Assembly (NCBI RefSeq): GCF_900100015.1
Contig: NZ_FNDD01000004.1
Span: 1 to 64,000 of the forward strand
Direction of reading: 5' to 3'
Length of the DNA: 64,000 bases
From: Vibrio xiamenensis
GTDB lineage: Bacteria; Pseudomonadota; Gammaproteobacteria; Enterobacterales; Vibrionaceae
How positions within the stretch are numbered: the first letter of the stretch is position 1; each line of letters starts with the position of its first letter. Below are positions 63,613 to 64,000 of this stretch, one piece after another. The position numbers were made by a program, and so were the translations under genes. The notes below the pieces were generated by a model that was not told the origin of the DNA, ran no database searches, and saw only the letters and a list, made by a program, of their open reading frames with translations.

Positions 63613-64000
63613 TTAATCCATATCAGGAGTAAACAAACCGCGCTTCATATAAAATTTCACCCACACCGCACCGATGAGACTGATCACAGCCAGTATTCCA
63701 CCTGCGATGCTGTAGACCATTTGCGTCATTTCAGGCGACGGTGAGTTATTAAGCGCCACATACCCCATCGCGATAATGCCAATGATTTGCGGCAATGGGA
63801 AAAATGGAGTGCGATACGGGCGCTCTTGATTAGGCAGGCGGCGGCGAAGCACCAGCACGTCAATATGTGCAACGATATAAGCCAACAACCAACTGGTGGT
63901 AGCGGCAATGACTAAAACGATTAGCGAGTCGATGTCCACCAGCATGAAAGGAATCGCGGTACACACTGCCATCATCACAATCCCCACCCAAGGCGCGTTG
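63613..64000 (-). CDS. Amino-acid permease, C-terminal part (runs off window)
   Basis: About 129 residues of the C-terminal end of an APC-superfamily transporter. It shows two or more hydrophobic helices (LIVLVIAATTSWLLAYIVAH and an IIGIIAMGYVAL segment), then a cytoplasmic RRRLPNQERPYRTPFFPLPQ typical of the family, then a last helix and FYMKRGLFTPDMD. The frame stays open to base 64000 (NAPWVGIVMM), so the real start lies outside. Substrate cannot be told. Confidence 0.85.
   Translation of the reverse strand, partial: NAPWVGIVMMAVCTAIPFMLVDIDSLIVLVIAATTSWLLAYIVAHIDVLVLRRRLPNQERPYRTPFFPLPQIIGIIAMGYVALNNSPSPEMTQMVYSIAGGILAVISLIGAVWVKFYMKRGLFTPDMD

Overview
The window reads as about 64 kb of a Vibrionaceae chromosome, most likely a Vibrio. 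This is an inference from the gene set: paired DEAD-box helicases DbpA and RhlE, two chemoreceptors, two diguanylate cyclases with different membrane sensors, an e(P4)-type acid phosphatase, ArfB, Fur- and MetJ-like sites, and codon use. The mix of transport, sensing and catabolic operons without housekeeping blocks would suit a secondary chromosome, but nothing here proves that. No tRNA, rRNA, CRISPR array, transposase or phage gene was seen.

Layout. 1-3430: two copies of a structured repeat, a TPP riboswitch and its thiD-thiM-thiE salvage operon, then a third copy. 3431-5000: a DMT exporter divergent from an XRE-cupin regulator, with two identical-armed operators between them. 5000-7890: an AT-rich patch of small unknown, secreted or membrane proteins separated by three more copies of the ~170-bp repeat. 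7891-19248: a MalT-like LuxR/STAND regulator convergent with a seven-gene operon: oligopeptide-type ABC importer, hydantoinase-A protein, DUF917 (S-methyl-thiohydantoin desulfurase family) protein and DUF1177 protein. 19544-32528: single genes, namely an aminotransferase, a diguanylate cyclase, RarD, DbpA, ArfB, a lone MetJ-controlled MetQ, a periplasmic DUF7282-like protein, an M20 amidohydrolase, a Cache chemoreceptor and an ankyrin protein.

32778-42143 is a coherent polyamine island. AguA and AguB convert agmatine to putrescine. PuuA, B, C and D convert putrescine to GABA through gamma-glutamyl intermediates. PuuR regulates, and an NhaC-family transporter is downstream of puuA. The divergent puuD/puuA spacer has three copies of a 20-bp palindrome-like operator. 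42413-46441: an overlapping ParD-like/methionine aminopeptidase pair, a 4HB chemoreceptor and a class C acid phosphatase. 46589-50602: a 7TMR-DISM diguanylate cyclase, an SDR and a LysR regulator. 50712-53884: a Fur-linked iron-type ABC system. 54351-59367: a five-gene oligopeptide/nickel-type ABC importer with a CRP-like site. 59795-61825: a very acidic triple-repeat protein bracketed by near-identical terminators. 61903-64000: RhlE and the C-terminal end of an amino-acid permease running off the window.

Most worth following: (1) the six-copy, four-hairpin repeat, whose stems change by compensatory base changes; (2) the thiohydantoin/hydantoin import-and-hydrolysis operon; (3) the antitoxin-like protein overlapping a second methionine aminopeptidase; (4) the acidic repeat protein with no signal peptide; (5) short tandem arrays (8-17 bp units) that repeatedly lie at or just after stop codons. 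All homology statements are from reading the translated sequences; no database search was run.
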